A DNA stretch of 33,810 nt from positions 1 through 33,810 of the forward strand of contig JAVHYA010000039.1 of assembly GCA_031119395.1 (NCBI GenBank), in the 5' to 3' direction. Below the pieces are notes generated by a model. It ran no database searches, had not been told where the DNA came from, and saw nothing but the letters and a program-made list of their open reading frames with translations. Source of the stretch: Pseudomonadota bacterium. Its GTDB lineage: Bacteria; Pseudomonadota; Gammaproteobacteria; Burkholderiales; Burkholderiaceae_C. The number at the start of each line of letters is the position of its first letter. Position 1 is the stretch's first letter. A program made the translations under genes and the position numbers. Below, one piece after another: positions 15,788 through 24,340 of the stretch.

Positions 15788-16627
15788 ATGCCACGCCGAC
15801 CGACGCCCCCCTCCTCACCGCCTGCCGAAGCCATGGAAACGCCTGCCGCGCGCGACGAGGTGTCCGCGCTGGCACGCGGCCTGGCCGTGCTTCGGGCGCT
15901 GGCCGATGCGCCGGGCCCGATGTCGAACCGGGCCCTGACGGACGCCACGGGAATCCCCAAGGCCACCGTGTCGCGGCTCGCCGCCACGCTGGTGGCGGGA
16001 GGCTTCGTGCAGCAGGACCCGGACAGCGAGCGCTTCCAGCTCGGCCCGGCGCTGCTGGACCTGAGCAGCGCCTACCTGCGCAACTTCGACATGCGCGCCC
16101 TGTGCCGGCCCTACCTGGCCGAGTTGGCGGACCGTGCACAGGCCAGCGTGCACCTGGGCGTGCGTGACGGGCTGGACATCCTCATGATCGACACGGTGCG
16201 CCCGCGCTCGGCCGTGATCCTCACGCGCACCGACATCGGCACGCGCATGGACATCGCCACCTCGGCCTGCGGGCGCGCGTACTTCGGCGCGCTGCTTCCG
16301 GCGCAACGCGAGGCGCTGCTGCAGGACTACCGCCGCGATGCGCCCGAGCGCTGGAAGGCGGCGCGCGAGATGCTGCTGCGCGGCGCCGCGGACGTCGAGG
16401 CCCACGGCTACGGCAGCTCCTTCCAGGAATGGCATCGCGACATCAACGCGATCGGCTTCACGCTGCGCGGACCGCGCGGCGAGCTGTACGCGCTGAGCTG
16501 CGGCGGGCCGGCCTATGCGCTGTCGCCGAAGACGCTGCGCACGCAGGTGGCGCCGGCCGTGCTCGCGACGCAGCAAGCCATCGGCCGCGCCTGCGGCGTG
16601 ACGCCGTCGGGCGGTACGCTCAGCTGA
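15788..16627 (+). CDS. IclR family transcriptional regulator
   Basis: A 279-aa regulator with an N-terminal winged helix-turn-helix (ALARGLAVLRALADAPGPMSN, then ALTDATGIPKATVSRLAATLVAGGFV, about residues 25-75) and a C-terminal IclR effector-binding domain (about 95-270, with LGVRDGLDILMIDTVRPRSA and TSACGRAYFGAL). It is divergent from the Bug/TfdA-like operon, whose -10 region carries a strong palindrome, so repression relieved by the pathway substrate is the simplest model. A later ATG at 15833 (METPAARD) is an alternative start that still keeps the whole DNA-binding domain. Its last 8 bp overlap the end of the convergent membrane-protein gene. Confidence 0.92.
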   Translation: MPRRPTPPSSPPAEAMETPAARDEVSALARGLAVLRALADAPGPMSNRALTDATGIPKATVSRLAATLVAGGFVQQDPDSERFQLGPALLDLSSAYLRNFDMRALCRPYLAELADRAQASVHLGVRDGLDILMIDTVRPRSAVILTRTDIGTRMDIATSACGRAYFGALLPAQREALLQDYRRDAPERWKAAREMLLRGAADVEAHGYGSSFQEWHRDINAIGFTLRGPRGELYALSCGGPAYALSPKTLRTQVAPAVLATQQAIGRACGVTPSGGTLS

Positions 16628-17120
16628 CCTTGTCGTCCTCTTCCTTGGCCTCGGCCATGGCCTCGGGCTCGAGTTCCTCGGCCTCGCGGTTGTAGTGGAT
16701 GAACACGCCCCAGCCGGCGAGCAGCACCCCCACGGCGACGACCAGCGCGCCGGCATAGAGCATGTCGGCGGGCTGCTTCTGCGCCTTGAACGCGGCCACC
16801 AGTCCCTCGACCGCCAGCGCCACCACCAGCACGACGAGGAAGCGCGACAGGAAGCGGCGCACGCGCGTCGGCCCGCTGATGTGGGCTTCGCGAACGACCT
16901 CCTCCTCGGCGATGGTGCGGGAGATCTGCAGCGCCACCACGGCCGACGCGAGCACGCCCAGCGCCTCGATGATGCTGGCCGCCGAGCCGCGGTCGAGGCC
17001 GCTGCCGAAGGCGTCCCAGCCGATGCGCGCCGCGATCACCAGCAGCATCAGCGAGGCCGCGGCGAAGACCACGGCCATCAGGGCGTGGACGATGGGGAAA
17101 AGATCGAGGATGCGCTTCAT
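16620..17120 (-). CDS. conserved integral membrane protein of unknown function
   Basis: A 166-aa protein with four likely membrane segments (about 8-33, 45-62, 90-110 and 118-142). Between the second and third segments lies a charged loop, EEEVVREAHISGPTRVRRFLSR. The C-terminus is a strongly acidic tail (EAEELEPEAMAEAKEEDDK). I recall similar small proteins in Burkholderiales without assigned function. The start at 17120 (MKRILDLF) is preferred over an in-frame start 15 codons upstream, which would add an Arg-rich non-membrane stretch. The stop overlaps the 3' end of iclR. It lies 89 bp downstream of phhA and may be cotranscribed with it, although that is not certain. Confidence 0.75.
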   Translation of the reverse strand: MKRILDLFPIVHALMAVVFAAASLMLLVIAARIGWDAFGSGLDRGSAASIIEALGVLASAVVALQISRTIAEEEVVREAHISGPTRVRRFLSRFLVVLVVALAVEGLVAAFKAQKQPADMLYAGALVVAVGVLLAGWGVFIHYNREAEELEPEAMAEAKEEDDKVS

Positions 17121-17209
17121 GGCGGTGCAGCTTGCCCGCCCGGCGCGAACGCGTCTGTCAGGCAAGGCGGCGGCGCGCGGCCGGACGGCAGCCCGCCGCG
17201 GCGCCGCCC

Positions 17210-18124
17210 TCAGGCCGCGGCGGCCTGCGCGCCGGCCGCCTCGCGCCTGGCCCGGTGGTAGCGGCCCGTGCCGCGGGTGATGACCGTGTCCTCGGGCAGC
17301 ACCTGGCCGGCCTCATGCTCCGGCCGTCCGGCCAGCCGCTCGTACAGCGGTGCGAAATCGATCCGCGCCAGCTCCAGCAGTTCGTCCAGGTGTCCCAGCA
17401 CGAAGTAGGTCTCCTGGAAATCGTCGATGCGGTAGCGCGTCTGCATCACGCGCTCGAGCCGGAAGCGCACGCGGTTGGGCGAATCGTCCTCGACCGCGAA
17501 GCGCGTCTCGCTGGCCGACGAGGCGATGCCGGCCCCATAGATGCGCAGGCCGTCGGCCTGCTGCACCAGGCCGAACTCGACCGTGTACCAGTACACGCGC
17601 GCCAGCTTGTCGAGCACGCCCAGGCGATGCGCCCGCAGCCCGCCCTCGCCATAGGCCTGGATGTAGTCGGCGATCACCGGGTTCATCAGCATCGGCACAT
17701 GGCCGAACACGTCATGGAAGACGTCGGGCTCTTCCAGGTAGTCGAGCTCGTGCGGCTTGCGGATGAACTGCCCGGCCGGGAAACGCCGGTGGGCCAGGTG
17801 GTCGAAGAACACGTCGTCGGGCACCAGGCCGGGCACGGCCACGACCTCCCAGCCGGTGCGCTTCTTCAGCACCTTCGACATCTGCTCGAAATCGGGAATC
17901 TGCTCGGGGCCGATGGGCAGGTCCTGCATGCCGCGGATGAACTCGTCGCACGCGCGTCCGGGCAGCAGTTTGGACTGGCGCTCGAAGAGCGTGCGCCACA
18001 CGGCATGCTCCTCGGCGCTGTAGTTCGACCAGCCCTGGTCGATGGTCCAGTCGGGGCGGGCCGGCGCGTGCCCCTCCCCCGCCGCCAGGCCGTGCTTGGC
18101 GGATTCCTTGCGTTGCTCGAGCAT
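17210..18124 (-). CDS. phhA: phenylalanine 4-monooxygenase
   Basis: A 304-aa monomeric bacterial phenylalanine hydroxylase that converts L-phenylalanine to L-tyrosine using O2 and a tetrahydropterin. The iron ligands are H137 and H142 (FHDVFGHVPML) and E183 (YWYTVEFGL), one residue off the Chromobacterium violaceum enzyme (H138, H143, E184). The length is normal for the single-domain bacterial form with no ACT regulatory domain; a Tyr-rich entry (DWTIDQGWSNYSAEEHAVW) is also typical. It lies 32 bp downstream of hppD on the same strand, so both are probably one operon for Phe/Tyr catabolism, divergent from an Lrp-type regulator. No pterin carbinolamine dehydratase (phhB) or homogentisate dioxygenase gene is in the window. 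Confidence 0.96.
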   Translation of the reverse strand: MLEQRKESAKHGLAAGEGHAPARPDWTIDQGWSNYSAEEHAVWRTLFERQSKLLPGRACDEFIRGMQDLPIGPEQIPDFEQMSKVLKKRTGWEVVAVPGLVPDDVFFDHLAHRRFPAGQFIRKPHELDYLEEPDVFHDVFGHVPMLMNPVIADYIQAYGEGGLRAHRLGVLDKLARVYWYTVEFGLVQQADGLRIYGAGIASSASETRFAVEDDSPNRVRFRLERVMQTRYRIDDFQETYFVLGHLDELLELARIDFAPLYERLAGRPEHEAGQVLPEDTVITRGTGRYHRARREAAGAQAAAA

Positions 18125-18156
18125 GGGGACTCCTTGCGCAGGCCCGGCCGCTGGCG

Positions 18157-19263
18157 TCAGGCGGTTTCCTTGCGGGCCGACTTCTCGTCCACGGCGAGCA
18201 CGCCGCGGTTGATCTGGTCGCGCTCGAGCGATTCGAACAGGGCCTTGAAGTTGCCCTCGCCGAAGCCTTCGCGGTAGTCGCCCTTGCGTTCGATGAACTC
18301 GAAGAACACGGGGCCCAGCATCGGCTCCGAGAAGATCTGCAGCAGCAGCCGCGGCTGGCCGCCTTCGGTGGTGCCATCCAGCAGGATGCCGCGCGCCTGC
18401 AGTTCGCCCACCGCCTGGCCATGGCCCGGCAGGCGCTTCTCGAGGTTCTCGTAGTAGATGTCGTTGGGCGCCGTCAGCAGCGGGATGCCGGCCATCTGCA
18501 GCGCATCGATCGACTTCAGCAGGTCGTCGGTCAGCAGGGCGATGTGCTGGATGCCCTCGCCGTTGAACTGCATGAGGAATTCCTCGATCTGCCCGCCGCC
18601 CTGCTTGGACTCCTCGTTCAGGGGAATGCGGATCAGGCCGTCGGGCGCCGTCATGGCCTTGGAGGTCAGGCCGGTGTACTCGCCGGAGATGTCGAAGTAG
18701 CGGATCTCGCGGAAGTTGAAGAGCTTCTCGTAGAAGCCGGCCCAGTACGCCATGCGGCCGCGATACACGTTGTGCGTCAGGTGATCCACCACCTGGAAGC
18801 CGTGCCCCTTGGGGTGGCGATCGACGCCGGGCAGGAATTCGAAGTCGATGTCGTAGATGGACTTGCCGTCCTCGTAGCGGTCGATCAGGTACAGCGGCGC
18901 GCCGCCGATGCCCTTGATGGCCGGCAGGCGCAGCTCCATGGGGCCGGTCGGGATCTCCACCGGCTGGGCGCCCAGTTCGAGCGCGCGCCGGTAGGCCTTG
19001 TGCGCATCCTTGACCCGAAAGGCCAGCCCGCAGGCCGAGGCGCCGTGTTCGGCGGCGAAGTAGGCGGCCAGGCCCGGCTCGTTGTTGACGATGAAATTGA
19101 TGCCGCCCTGGCGGTACAGCAGCACGTTCTTCGAGCGGTGGCGGGCCACCAGCGTGAAGCCGAGCTTCTCCAGCATCGGCTCCAGGAAGCCCGGCTTGGG
19201 CGAGGCGAACTCCACGAACTCGAAGCCGCACAGGCCCATGGGGTTGTCGAACAGGTCGGTCAT
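18157..19263 (-). CDS. hppD: 4-hydroxyphenylpyruvate dioxygenase
   Basis: A 368-aa Fe(II) dioxygenase that makes homogentisate from 4-hydroxyphenylpyruvate. The three iron ligands fall at H161 (VDHLTHNV), H240 (QHIALLT) and E322 (FFEFIER), identical in number to those known for the Pseudomonas fluorescens enzyme. The C-terminal helix region [17 protein letters not shown], which closes over the active site, is intact. The start at 19263 has an upstream GGAG. It is the first gene of the hppD-phhA pair. A tyrosine aminotransferase needed between the two steps is not encoded next to them. Confidence 0.96.
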   Translation of the reverse strand: MTDLFDNPMGLCGFEFVEFASPKPGFLEPMLEKLGFTLVARHRSKNVLLYRQGGINFIVNNEPGLAAYFAAEHGASACGLAFRVKDAHKAYRRALELGAQPVEIPTGPMELRLPAIKGIGGAPLYLIDRYEDGKSIYDIDFEFLPGVDRHPKGHGFQVVDHLTHNVYRGRMAYWAGFYEKLFNFREIRYFDISGEYTGLTSKAMTAPDGLIRIPLNEESKQGGGQIEEFLMQFNGEGIQHIALLTDDLLKSIDALQMAGIPLLTAPNDIYYENLEKRLPGHGQAVGELQARGILLDGTTEGGQPRLLLQIFSEPMLGPVFFEFIERKGDYREGFGEGNFKALFESLERDQINRGVLAVDEKSARKETA

Positions 19264-19317
19264 TTCATCGTCTCCGGAGGTGGGGCGGCCGGCGGCCGGG
19301 GCATCTGTGGACTGTAG

Positions 19318-19357
19318 GCATTCCGGGACGCATTTATCCTGCAATCTCGGGAGCATT
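19318..19357. promoter_or_regulatory. GCATT direct repeats in the hppD-lrp gap
   Basis: The 132-bp divergent gap holds three same-orientation GCATT motifs at 19318-19322, 19330-19334 and 19353-19357, spaced 12 and 23 bp, close to one and two helical turns. Two have a similar upstream context (GGGA-C-GCATT, GGGA-GCATT). Lrp-type regulators often bind several phased sites, so this may be the binding region of the divergent Lrp homologue. Promoter hexamers in the gap were not clear. Confidence 0.35.
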
Positions 19358-19395
19358 GGCCCCCTTGCACGCCGATTTCATGCGAGCATCGGCCG

Positions 19396-19875
19396 ATGGA
19401 CGACATGATCGAGCTCGATTCGCTGGACCGGCGCATATTGGCTGTACTCCAGAAGCAGGGCCGAATTTCCTTCGACGAGCTCGGCGGCCAGGTGGGCCTG
19501 TCGGCCTCGGCGGCGTTGCGGCGGGTGCGGCGCATGGAAGACGCGGGCGTGATCGCCGGCTACGCCGCCCTGGTCAGCGCCCGGCGCGTGGGCCTGAGCC
19601 TCACGGCATACATCAACGTGCGGCTGGAAAAGCACAGCGGCCGCGGCAAGCGCACGCCCATGGACGACTTCGCCGCCGAACTGGCCACCTGGGACGAGGT
19701 GGTCGAGTGCGTGTCCCTCAGCGGCGACATGGACTTCCTGCTCAAGGTGGTGGTGGCCGACATGGACCACTACACGCGCTTCGTCATGGAGACGCTGCTC
19801 AAGCACCCCAGCGTGCAGGACTGCAAGACCAGCTTCGTGATGCGACCGCTGAAGTCGGGCGTGTCGGTGGTGTAG
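19396..19875 (+). CDS. Lrp/AsnC family transcriptional regulator
   Basis: A 159-aa regulator with an N-terminal helix-turn-helix (LDSLDRRILAVLQKQGRISF, then LGGQVGLSASAALRRVRRMEDAGVI) and a C-terminal RAM/ligand domain (about 70-155; VVECVSLSGDMDFLLKVVVADM and MDHYTRFVMETLLKHPSV). It is divergent from hppD-phhA, the usual place for an aromatic amino acid-responsive Lrp regulator of that operon. The start at 19396 is taken; ATG 19405 is a close alternative. Its stop is 17 bp before the AraC-type gene, so the two may be cotranscribed. Confidence 0.93.
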   Translation: MDDMIELDSLDRRILAVLQKQGRISFDELGGQVGLSASAALRRVRRMEDAGVIAGYAALVSARRVGLSLTAYINVRLEKHSGRGKRTPMDDFAAELATWDEVVECVSLSGDMDFLLKVVVADMDHYTRFVMETLLKHPSVQDCKTSFVMRPLKSGVSVV

Positions 19876-19892
19876 CGCAGCAGGTGCGGCCG

Positions 19893-20744
19893 ATGGCGTC
19901 GGAGCGGCTCTACCTGCGCCTGGAGGGCGACCCTGTCCATGGCCCCGAAAGCACCGTCCCGGCCGCGGCCCTGAAGGCCATCGCCGTGCCTGTGCCGCTG
20001 CGCCCCCGGATTGCGAACGTGATCGCCTACGACGAGGCGCTGCCGGCGGACACCGACGTGCACGAACGCGTGTTGCCCGACGGCGCGCTGCGACTCATCG
20101 TGGACCTCGTCCAGGGCCGCGCCCGGATCGCGGGCCCCAGCGTGCAGCCCGTGCTGCTGGCGCTGCGCGGCCAGCAGCACGGGCTGTCGATCACGCTCAG
20201 GCCCGGCGCGTCGCTGGCGCTGTTCGGCATCCCGGCGCACGCCCTGGCCGACCGCGTCGTCGACTGGGAGTTGCTCGTGGCCGCGCGTCACCGCAGCCTG
20301 CCCCGGCGATGGCAGGAGGCGCACGGCGAAACGACGCCCGCCCGCCTGGTGCTGTCCACCCTGCAGGGCCTGATGTGCCCGGCAGACCCCCTCCCCCTGG
20401 GCCAGGCGCTGCAGGCCGCCGCACTGCTGCGCACGACCGCCTCGCCACCACCACGCATCGCCGATGTGGCGGCGGCCGTGGGCCTCGGCGAGCGCCGGCT
20501 GCAGCAGGTCTTCCGCGCGCAGTTCGGCCTGTCGCCCCGCAGTTGGCGCCGCCTGGCCCGCCTGCACGCCTGCCTGCTGCGCCTGCGCGGTGCCGGAGCG
20601 CCGCGCTGGAGCGAGCTGGCACTGGAGAGCGGGTTCTACGACCAGGCCCACCTGGTCCGGGAGTTCCAGGCGCTCTGCGGGCTCACGCCGGGGCAGTTCC
20701 TGGTTCGGCGCGGCATTTCGGAATCGTCCAAGACATCGGCGTGA
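19893..20744 (+). CDS. AraC-type helix-turn-helix regulator
   Basis: A 283-aa protein with an N-terminal sensor-like domain (about 1-165) containing DTDVHERVLPDGALRLIVDL, a pattern seen in AraC proteins with a DUF6597-like domain. The C-terminal AraC DNA-binding domain (about 185-275) contains PRIADVAAAVGLGERRLQQVF and LALESGFYDQAHLVREF--LCGLTPGQF. It begins 17 bp after the Lrp gene and ends 42 bp before the dehydrogenase, so Lrp-AraC-SDR may form one transcript. The most natural target is the adjacent dehydrogenase gene. The ligand is unknown. Confidence 0.85.
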   Translation: MASERLYLRLEGDPVHGPESTVPAAALKAIAVPVPLRPRIANVIAYDEALPADTDVHERVLPDGALRLIVDLVQGRARIAGPSVQPVLLALRGQQHGLSITLRPGASLALFGIPAHALADRVVDWELLVAARHRSLPRRWQEAHGETTPARLVLSTLQGLMCPADPLPLGQALQAAALLRTTASPPPRIADVAAAVGLGERRLQQVFRAQFGLSPRSWRRLARLHACLLRLRGAGAPRWSELALESGFYDQAHLVREFQALCGLTPGQFLVRRGISESSKTSA

Positions 20745-20786
20745 ACGCGCCGCACCATGAGGGGCTTCACGAGGAGCACCGCAAGC

Positions 20787-21692
20787 ATGACGAATCTCCA
20801 ACACCGCGTGGCCGTGGTCACCGGCGCCAGCCGGGGCGCGGGCCGCGGCATCGCCATCGAACTGGGCGCGGCCGGCGCGACGGTCTACGTCACGGGCCGC
20901 AGCACGCGTGACGCGCCCGCGCCCACCTACGGCGAGCTGATGGCCCGGTCGGGCCTCGACCGGCTGCCGGGCAGCATCGACGAGACGGCCGCCGAGGTGA
21001 GCCGCGCCGGCGGCTGCGGCATCGCCGTGCGCTGCGACCACACGCAGCAGGACGACGTGGCGGCCCTGTTCCAGCGCGTCGACGACGAGCAGCGGGGGCG
21101 GCTGGACCTGCTGGTCAACAACGCCTGGGGCGGGCACGAGCACTTCGACGGCGTCTTCCGGTCGGCCTTTTGGGAACGCCCGATGACCCAGTGGGATGCC
21201 ATGTTCGACCGCGGCGTGCGCAACCACCTGCTGGCCAGCCGGCACGCCGCGCCGCTCTTCGTGCGGCAGGGCCGCGGCCTGATCGTCACCACCACCTTCT
21301 GGGACCGCGACCGCTACATGACCGGCAACCTGTTCTACGACCTCGCCAAGTCGACGATGACGCGCCTGGCCTTCGGCATGGCGCAGGACCTGAGGCCGCA
21401 TGGCGTGGCCTGCGTGGCGGTGTCCCCGGGCTGGATGCGGACCGAGTTCGTGCTGGCCGGCCACCACACCGACGCAGCGCATTGGCACGAGCGGCCCGAG
21501 CTCGCCGGCACCGAGTCGCCGCGCTACGTGGGGCGGGCGGTGGCGGCATTGGCGGCCGACCCCGCCGTCCTGGACAGGACCGGCCGCGTCCTGCGCGTGG
21601 GCGACCTGGCCCGCGAGTACGGCTTCACCGACATCGATGGCCGGCAGGTCGCGCCCTTCGAGCTCGACGGCGCAGCGCCCCCACGCCCGTGA
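20787..21692 (+). CDS. short-chain dehydrogenase/reductase (DHRS1-like)
   Basis: A 301-aa classical SDR. The nucleotide site TGASRGAGRG (12-21) begins the Rossmann fold; NNAWGG replaces the common NNAG; the catalytic pair is Y184-xxx-K188 (FYDLAK). The family-typical serine position reads IVTTTFWD, so the usual catalytic Ser appears to be Thr. The long insert around NNAWGGHEHFDGVFRSAFWE and RGVRNHLLAS recalls the DHRS1 type rather than FabG. Start ATG 20787 has GAGGAG upstream; upstream in-frame ATG 20757 is less likely. It is probably an NAD(P)H-dependent oxidoreductase of unknown substrate controlled by the preceding AraC protein. Confidence 0.88.
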   Translation: MTNLQHRVAVVTGASRGAGRGIAIELGAAGATVYVTGRSTRDAPAPTYGELMARSGLDRLPGSIDETAAEVSRAGGCGIAVRCDHTQQDDVAALFQRVDDEQRGRLDLLVNNAWGGHEHFDGVFRSAFWERPMTQWDAMFDRGVRNHLLASRHAAPLFVRQGRGLIVTTTFWDRDRYMTGNLFYDLAKSTMTRLAFGMAQDLRPHGVACVAVSPGWMRTEFVLAGHHTDAAHWHERPELAGTESPRYVGRAVAALAADPAVLDRTGRVLRVGDLAREYGFTDIDGRQVAPFELDGAAPPRP

Positions 21693-21723
21693 CCGGCATC
21701 CGTCGTGCGCGGGCTCATGCCGG
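21693..21723. terminator. possible bidirectional terminator hairpin
   Basis: CCGGCAT (21693-21699) and ATGCCGG (21717-21723) form a perfect 7-bp inverted repeat with a 17-nt loop, exactly between the convergent SDR and MarC-family genes (their stops touch the two arms). There is no U-tract, so intrinsic termination is weakly supported. Confidence 0.25.
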
Positions 21724-22416
21724 GATCGGCCCCAACCCGTCCCGCAGCAGCCCCACGCCCAGTTCGTGCACGCCGTCCCACACGATCTGCACGCCCAGGC
21801 ACAGCAGGATGAAGGCCGACAGGCGCAGGAAGATGACGGTGCCCGCCTCGCCGAGCGGCCGCAGCAGTCGCTGCGCATAGCGAAAGGCCAGGAAGGTGAG
21901 CCCGCCGATGGCGATCAGCGCCAGCACGGCGCCGGTGCTGCGTGCCAGCGTCAGGGTCCAGCGCATGTCGGCCAGCGACACGCCCACCGTGATCGCCGCG
22001 GCGATCGACCCCGGCCCGCAGCTGATCGGGAAGGTGAGCGGATAGAAGGCCTGGCGGCTCGCCATTTCCGGCGTGAAGGCTTCGGCCAGCTGGGTGCGCG
22101 AGTCGCTGCCGGCCTGGCTGGTGGTCAGCATGCGCCAGGCGTTGGCGGCCACGATCATGCCGCCGCCCACGCGCACGATGGGCAGCGAGATGCCGAAGAA
22201 CTCCAGCACGTAGACGCCCACCAGCATCGCGCCGAGCAACAGCCACACCATGTTGCGCGCGATGCGCCGTGCCAGCAGGGCCCGCGTGTCCGGCGAGGCG
22301 CCCTCGGTCAGGCCCAGGAAGATCGGCGCCGTGGCGGCTGGGTTGAGGATGGGCAGCAGCGCCGCGAGCACGAACAGGAAGCTCTTGCCCAGGGCACCCA
22401 GCAGTTCGAGCGTCAT
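21715..22416 (-). CDS. MarC family integral membrane protein
   Basis: A 233-aa inner-membrane protein with about six hydrophobic segments. Family marks are FVLAALLPILNPAATAPIFLGLT in the first part and FPLT-like FYPLTFPISCGPGSIAAAITVG in the middle, together defining MarC/UPF0056. Despite the name, MarC itself is not needed for multiple antibiotic resistance, and the transported substrate is unknown. The gene begins 13 bp after the BCCT transporter stop on the same strand, so the two are likely one operon. Confidence 0.9.
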   Translation of the reverse strand: MTLELLGALGKSFLFVLAALLPILNPAATAPIFLGLTEGASPDTRALLARRIARNMVWLLLGAMLVGVYVLEFFGISLPIVRVGGGMIVAANAWRMLTTSQAGSDSRTQLAEAFTPEMASRQAFYPLTFPISCGPGSIAAAITVGVSLADMRWTLTLARSTGAVLALIAIGGLTFLAFRYAQRLLRPLGEAGTVIFLRLSAFILLCLGVQIVWDGVHELGVGLLRDGLGPIPA

Positions 22417-22429
22417 GGCGCCGCCGTCG

Positions 22430-23962
22430 TCAGACCTGGGGCGCCGCCGAGCCCGCCAGCTCGCGAATGCGCCGGCGCAGCGCCCGCTCGCGCCGCTCCT
22501 CCTCCTCGTGGTCCTCGCGCAGGCCGCGCCACAAGGCCACGGCCATGAGCAGGATCACCACGGTGAAGGGCAGCGCGAAGACGATGGTCGCGGTCTGCAC
22601 CGACTTGAGGCCGCCCGCCATCAGCAGGCTGGCCGCCACCCCGGCGATCAGCAGGCCCCAGGCGATCTTGACGCGCGCGCCCGGGTCCTGCCGGCCGCCG
22701 GTGCTCATGGTGCCCAGCACCAGCACCGCCGAGTCGCCCGAAGTGACGAAGAACACGACCACCAGCACGGTGGCGATGCCCGACATCAGCGTGCCCAGCG
22801 GCAGCTGCCCGAACATGCTGAACAGCGCCGTCGAGACGTCGGCCTTCACCGCCTGCGCGATCGGCATGTGCTGCATGATCTCCAGGTTGAGTGCGGTGCC
22901 GCCGAACACCGAGAACCAGAGGAAGGCGGCGATCGTCGGGGCGGCGACCGTGCCCAGGATGAATTCGCGCACCGTGCGTCCGCGCGATACGCGGGCGATG
23001 AACAGGCCCACGAAGGGCGACCAGGACACCCACCAGGCCCAGTAGAAGATGGTCCACGTGCCCACCCAGCTGCTGTCGCGGAAGGGCGTCATGCGCAGGC
23101 TCATGCGCACGAATTCGCTGGCGTAGCTGCCCAGGGTCGAGGTGAAGGTGTCGATGATCGCCACCGTGGGGCCGAGCACGAAGACGGCCAGGGCGAGCAA
23201 GGCCGCAAGGATCAGGTTGAAGTTCGACAGCAGCTTGATGCCGCGGTCGACCCCGCTGACGGCCGAACCGACGAACAGCACCGTGGTCACGGCGATGATG
23301 AGCAGTTGCATCTTCTCGCTCACCGGCACGCCGATCACGGCGCTCAGGCCGCTGTTGATCTGCAGGGCGCCCATGCCCAGCGAGGCGGCCACGCCGAAGG
23401 CGGTGGCGATCACGGCCAGCACGTTGACGACCGGGCCGAGACGCCGCACCGGCGCCCAGGGCAGGGCCTGCACCGCCGTGCTGACCAGCGCCGAGCCCCC
23501 GCGCCGGAACTGGAAGAACGCGATGGCCAGCGCCACGATGCTGTACACCGCCCAGGGGTGCAGCCCCCAGTGGAAGAAGCTGTAGCGCATGGCCGCGTTG
23601 GCCGCCTCGGGCGTGTTGGGCACGATGCCCGGTGGCGGCGTGCCGTAGTGCGACACCGGCTCGGCCACGCCCCAGAACACCAGGCCGATGCCCATGCCGG
23701 CCGCGAACAGCATGGCGAACCAGGAGCCGAGCGAGAACTCGGGCTCCTCGTCCTCGGCGCCCAGCTTGAGCCGGCCGTAGCGGCCGAAGGCGAGGACCAG
23801 GGCCAGCACCACGAGGCCCAGCACCACCCACAGGTAGAACCAGCCGAAGTTGCGGATGATCGTGGCGAGCGCGCCGTCGAAGATGGCGCCGAGATGGTCC
23901 GGCGCGAGGACGCCCCAGATGACGATGGCCAGAATCAATCCGGCGGAAACGATGAGCTGCAT
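22430..23962 (-). CDS. BCCT family betaine/choline/carnitine transporter
   Basis: A 510-aa, about 12-segment secondary transporter. The family marks are GMGIGLVFWGVAEP (89-102) and TWTIFYWAWWVSWSPFVG (about 301-318), the tryptophan-rich helix that binds quaternary amines. The short N-terminus and the charged C-terminal tail (DHEEEERRERALRRRIRE) are as in osmotic-stress betaine transporters, so uptake of glycine betaine, choline or a similar compatible solute is probable. The start at 23962 has a perfect GGAGGAG site. The gene follows a long leader with strong hairpins (to about 24182). It is first in an operon with the MarC-family gene. Confidence 0.92.
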   Translation of the reverse strand: MQLIVSAGLILAIVIWGVLAPDHLGAIFDGALATIIRNFGWFYLWVVLGLVVLALVLAFGRYGRLKLGAEDEEPEFSLGSWFAMLFAAGMGIGLVFWGVAEPVSHYGTPPPGIVPNTPEAANAAMRYSFFHWGLHPWAVYSIVALAIAFFQFRRGGSALVSTAVQALPWAPVRRLGPVVNVLAVIATAFGVAASLGMGALQINSGLSAVIGVPVSEKMQLLIIAVTTVLFVGSAVSGVDRGIKLLSNFNLILAALLALAVFVLGPTVAIIDTFTSTLGSYASEFVRMSLRMTPFRDSSWVGTWTIFYWAWWVSWSPFVGLFIARVSRGRTVREFILGTVAAPTIAAFLWFSVFGGTALNLEIMQHMPIAQAVKADVSTALFSMFGQLPLGTLMSGIATVLVVVFFVTSGDSAVLVLGTMSTGGRQDPGARVKIAWGLLIAGVAASLLMAGGLKSVQTATIVFALPFTVVILLMAVALWRGLREDHEEEERRERALRRRIRELAGSAAPQV

Positions 23963-24340
23963 GGCTCCTCCCTGAATGGCCGGCGGCCGCACCCCTCGAG
24001 CGGGTGCGGGCAGGCACGACCGTGGATCGGCGCGCCGGCGGTGGTTGAGACGGAGTGGCAAGACAGGGCGGCCCGATGTGCCAGAGATCGCCACCCGAAG
24101 CATGGCGCTGTCAGCAAGGGCCGGCAGACCTGGGGCCGGCCGGCGTCGCGCAGTCGGGACGCCGGCAGGGCCTGTGCCGGACCGGGCATTTTAGCAAGGG
24201 CGATGCAGCGCCTGCGCCCAGGCGTTTGCGCCCGGACCTGCGCCGATGCGGCACAGCGGCCGGCGATACTGTCGTCCTTCAACCGGCCGCCGGCGTGCAC
24301 TCGACCTGCCGTGGCGGCCTTCAGGTAGTCATCGAAAGAA
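23963..24340. other. divergent gap: BCCT leader and diguanylate cyclase upstream region
   Basis: 378 bp without a credible gene. On the minus strand TGC-TAAAAT (24188-24196) is a good extended -10, giving an about 220-nt leader to the BCCT gene. The leader contains GCCGGCGTC-N10-GACGCCGGC (24139-24166, perfect 9-bp stem) and CGCACCC-CTCGAGC-GGGTGCG (23988-24008, 7-bp stem near the ribosome site). On the plus strand GATACT near 24268 might be a -10 for the diguanylate cyclase, but no good -35 is seen. Confidence 0.5.
24188..24196 (-). promoter_or_regulatory. extended -10 promoter of the BCCT-marC operon
   Basis: Minus strand TGC-TAAAAT (hexamer 24188-24193, TG element 24195-24196), five of six matches to TATAAT. 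The -35 region is poor (GCAGGC at 17 bp), which the TG extension can offset. It would start transcription near 24181. Confidence 0.5.

Noticed and set aside
22250-24328. 692-aa plus-strand open frame across the BCCT gene
   Set aside because: Shadow of BCCT and MarC-family genes; His/Asp/Gln/Arg-rich with no domain.
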